A DNA stretch of 7,663 nt, taken from positions 1 through 7,663 of the forward strand of contig JAATVR010000126.1 in the NCBI GenBank assembly GCA_014523665.1, read 5' to 3'. Positions 7,337 through 7,663 of this stretch are shown here, one piece after another. Each line of letters opens with the position of its first letter. Position 1 is the stretch's first letter. Under the pieces are notes generated by a model. The model saw nothing but the letters and a program-made list of their open reading frames with translations, was not told the DNA's origin and ran no database searches. The position numbers were made by a program, and so were the translations under genes. This stretch comes from Nitrososphaerales archaeon TH526 (lineage in GTDB: Archaea > Thermoproteota > Nitrososphaeria > Nitrososphaerales > Nitrososphaeraceae).

Positions 7337-7663
7337 CTAAATTTGCGTTTCGTTTTTTAATCGTCTTAGAATTTCTTTGTCGATCTCTTCATGCTTTATT
7401 AGCTCTCCGCGACGACCTGGTGTCTTCATCTGTTGTTGGTTCACTTGTCTCCTTTCCTCCAACAGCTCGTCAATACCATAATAATTGTTGGTGCCATGCT
7501 GTCTCTTCTTCATTAGTTCCTGCATGTACCTATTTCTAAAATCGCTCTCCTCTGCAAGGCTTTGAGAAGAATGATCGATATCGGTCGAAAAAGTTTCAAC
7601 TACAAATTTTGATTCGTTTTCCACGCTCCTTTGTGATATTAGTACATATAAGAATGTAATCAA
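7337..7663 (-). CDS. Hypothetical charged protein, C-terminal part
   Basis: The frame is open to the window edge, so its true start lies beyond 7663; 108 residues are visible, and the leading TTG is only the edge codon. A short hydrophobic or mixed beginning (ITFLYVLISQ) could be the end of a folded domain or a membrane segment. It is followed by an acidic part (EESDFRNRYMQELM) and a strongly charged helical tail (ELLEERRQVNQQQ and HEEIDKEILRRLKNETQI) with coiled-coil character. Between these lie NNYYGIDELL and a basic patch, KTPGRRGEL. I do not recognise the family and see no catalytic motif; an interaction or regulatory role is only a guess. The TAG at 7339-7337 is followed by a separate promoter-like site for the next minus-strand frame. 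It is likely real because it is the longest frame here and its composition is consistent throughout. Confidence 0.58.
   Translation of the reverse strand: MITFLYVLISQRSVENESKFVVETFSTDIDHSSQSLAEESDFRNRYMQELMKKRQHGTNNYYGIDELLEERRQVNQQQMKTPGRRGELIKHEEIDKEILRRLKNETQI

Overview
The window most likely comes from an ammonia-oxidising archaeon of the Nitrososphaerales (Thaumarchaeota), perhaps a low-GC lineage such as Nitrosocosmicus. The case rests on an archaeal-type Bax1/DUF790 nuclease, a secreted parallel beta-helix protein, a small secreted Asn/Gln-rich protein of a style I associate with this group, TATA boxes about 27 nt before predicted transcript starts with short or no leaders, and T-rich gene ends instead of bacterial terminators. 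The DNA is AT-rich and loosely packed. The organism assignment is inference from sequence style, not from a marker gene.

Layout. Positions 1-234 (+) hold the C-terminal end of an MscS-type mechanosensitive channel, cut by the window edge. 235-1186 is mostly non-coding; it holds a perfect 12-bp inverted repeat and a possible broken reading frame. 1187-2065 (+) is a secreted right-handed beta-helix protein with a strong TATA box and a T-rich terminator. 2582-4384 (+) is a Bax1/DUF790 nuclease, the usual partner of the XPB helicase, interrupted by an in-frame (AAT)11 tract coding for poly-asparagine. 4682-5116 (-) looks like a decayed gene of unknown family carrying three in-frame stops. 5378-5947 (+) is an NADPH-dependent FMN reductase (flavodoxin fold). 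6404-6639 (-) is the small secreted Asn/Gln-rich protein, whose signal peptide and mature part lie in different frames. 7072-7235 (-) is a second short frame broken by a one-base shift, behind a good TATA-like site. 7337-7663 (-) is the C-terminal part of an unrecognised charged protein running off the window.

The genes do not form an obvious operon or pathway: spacings are large, several genes have their own promoter-like sequence, and functions differ (osmotic release, surface protein, DNA repair, flavin redox). I found no convincing tRNA, rRNA, CRISPR array, insertion sequence or defence operon. The strongest points for a second look are the asparagine microsatellite inside Bax1, the separation of Bax1 from XPB, the split signal peptide with a palindrome at its promoter, and the broken frames on the minus strand. 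These could be true gene decay or indel errors in the assembly.
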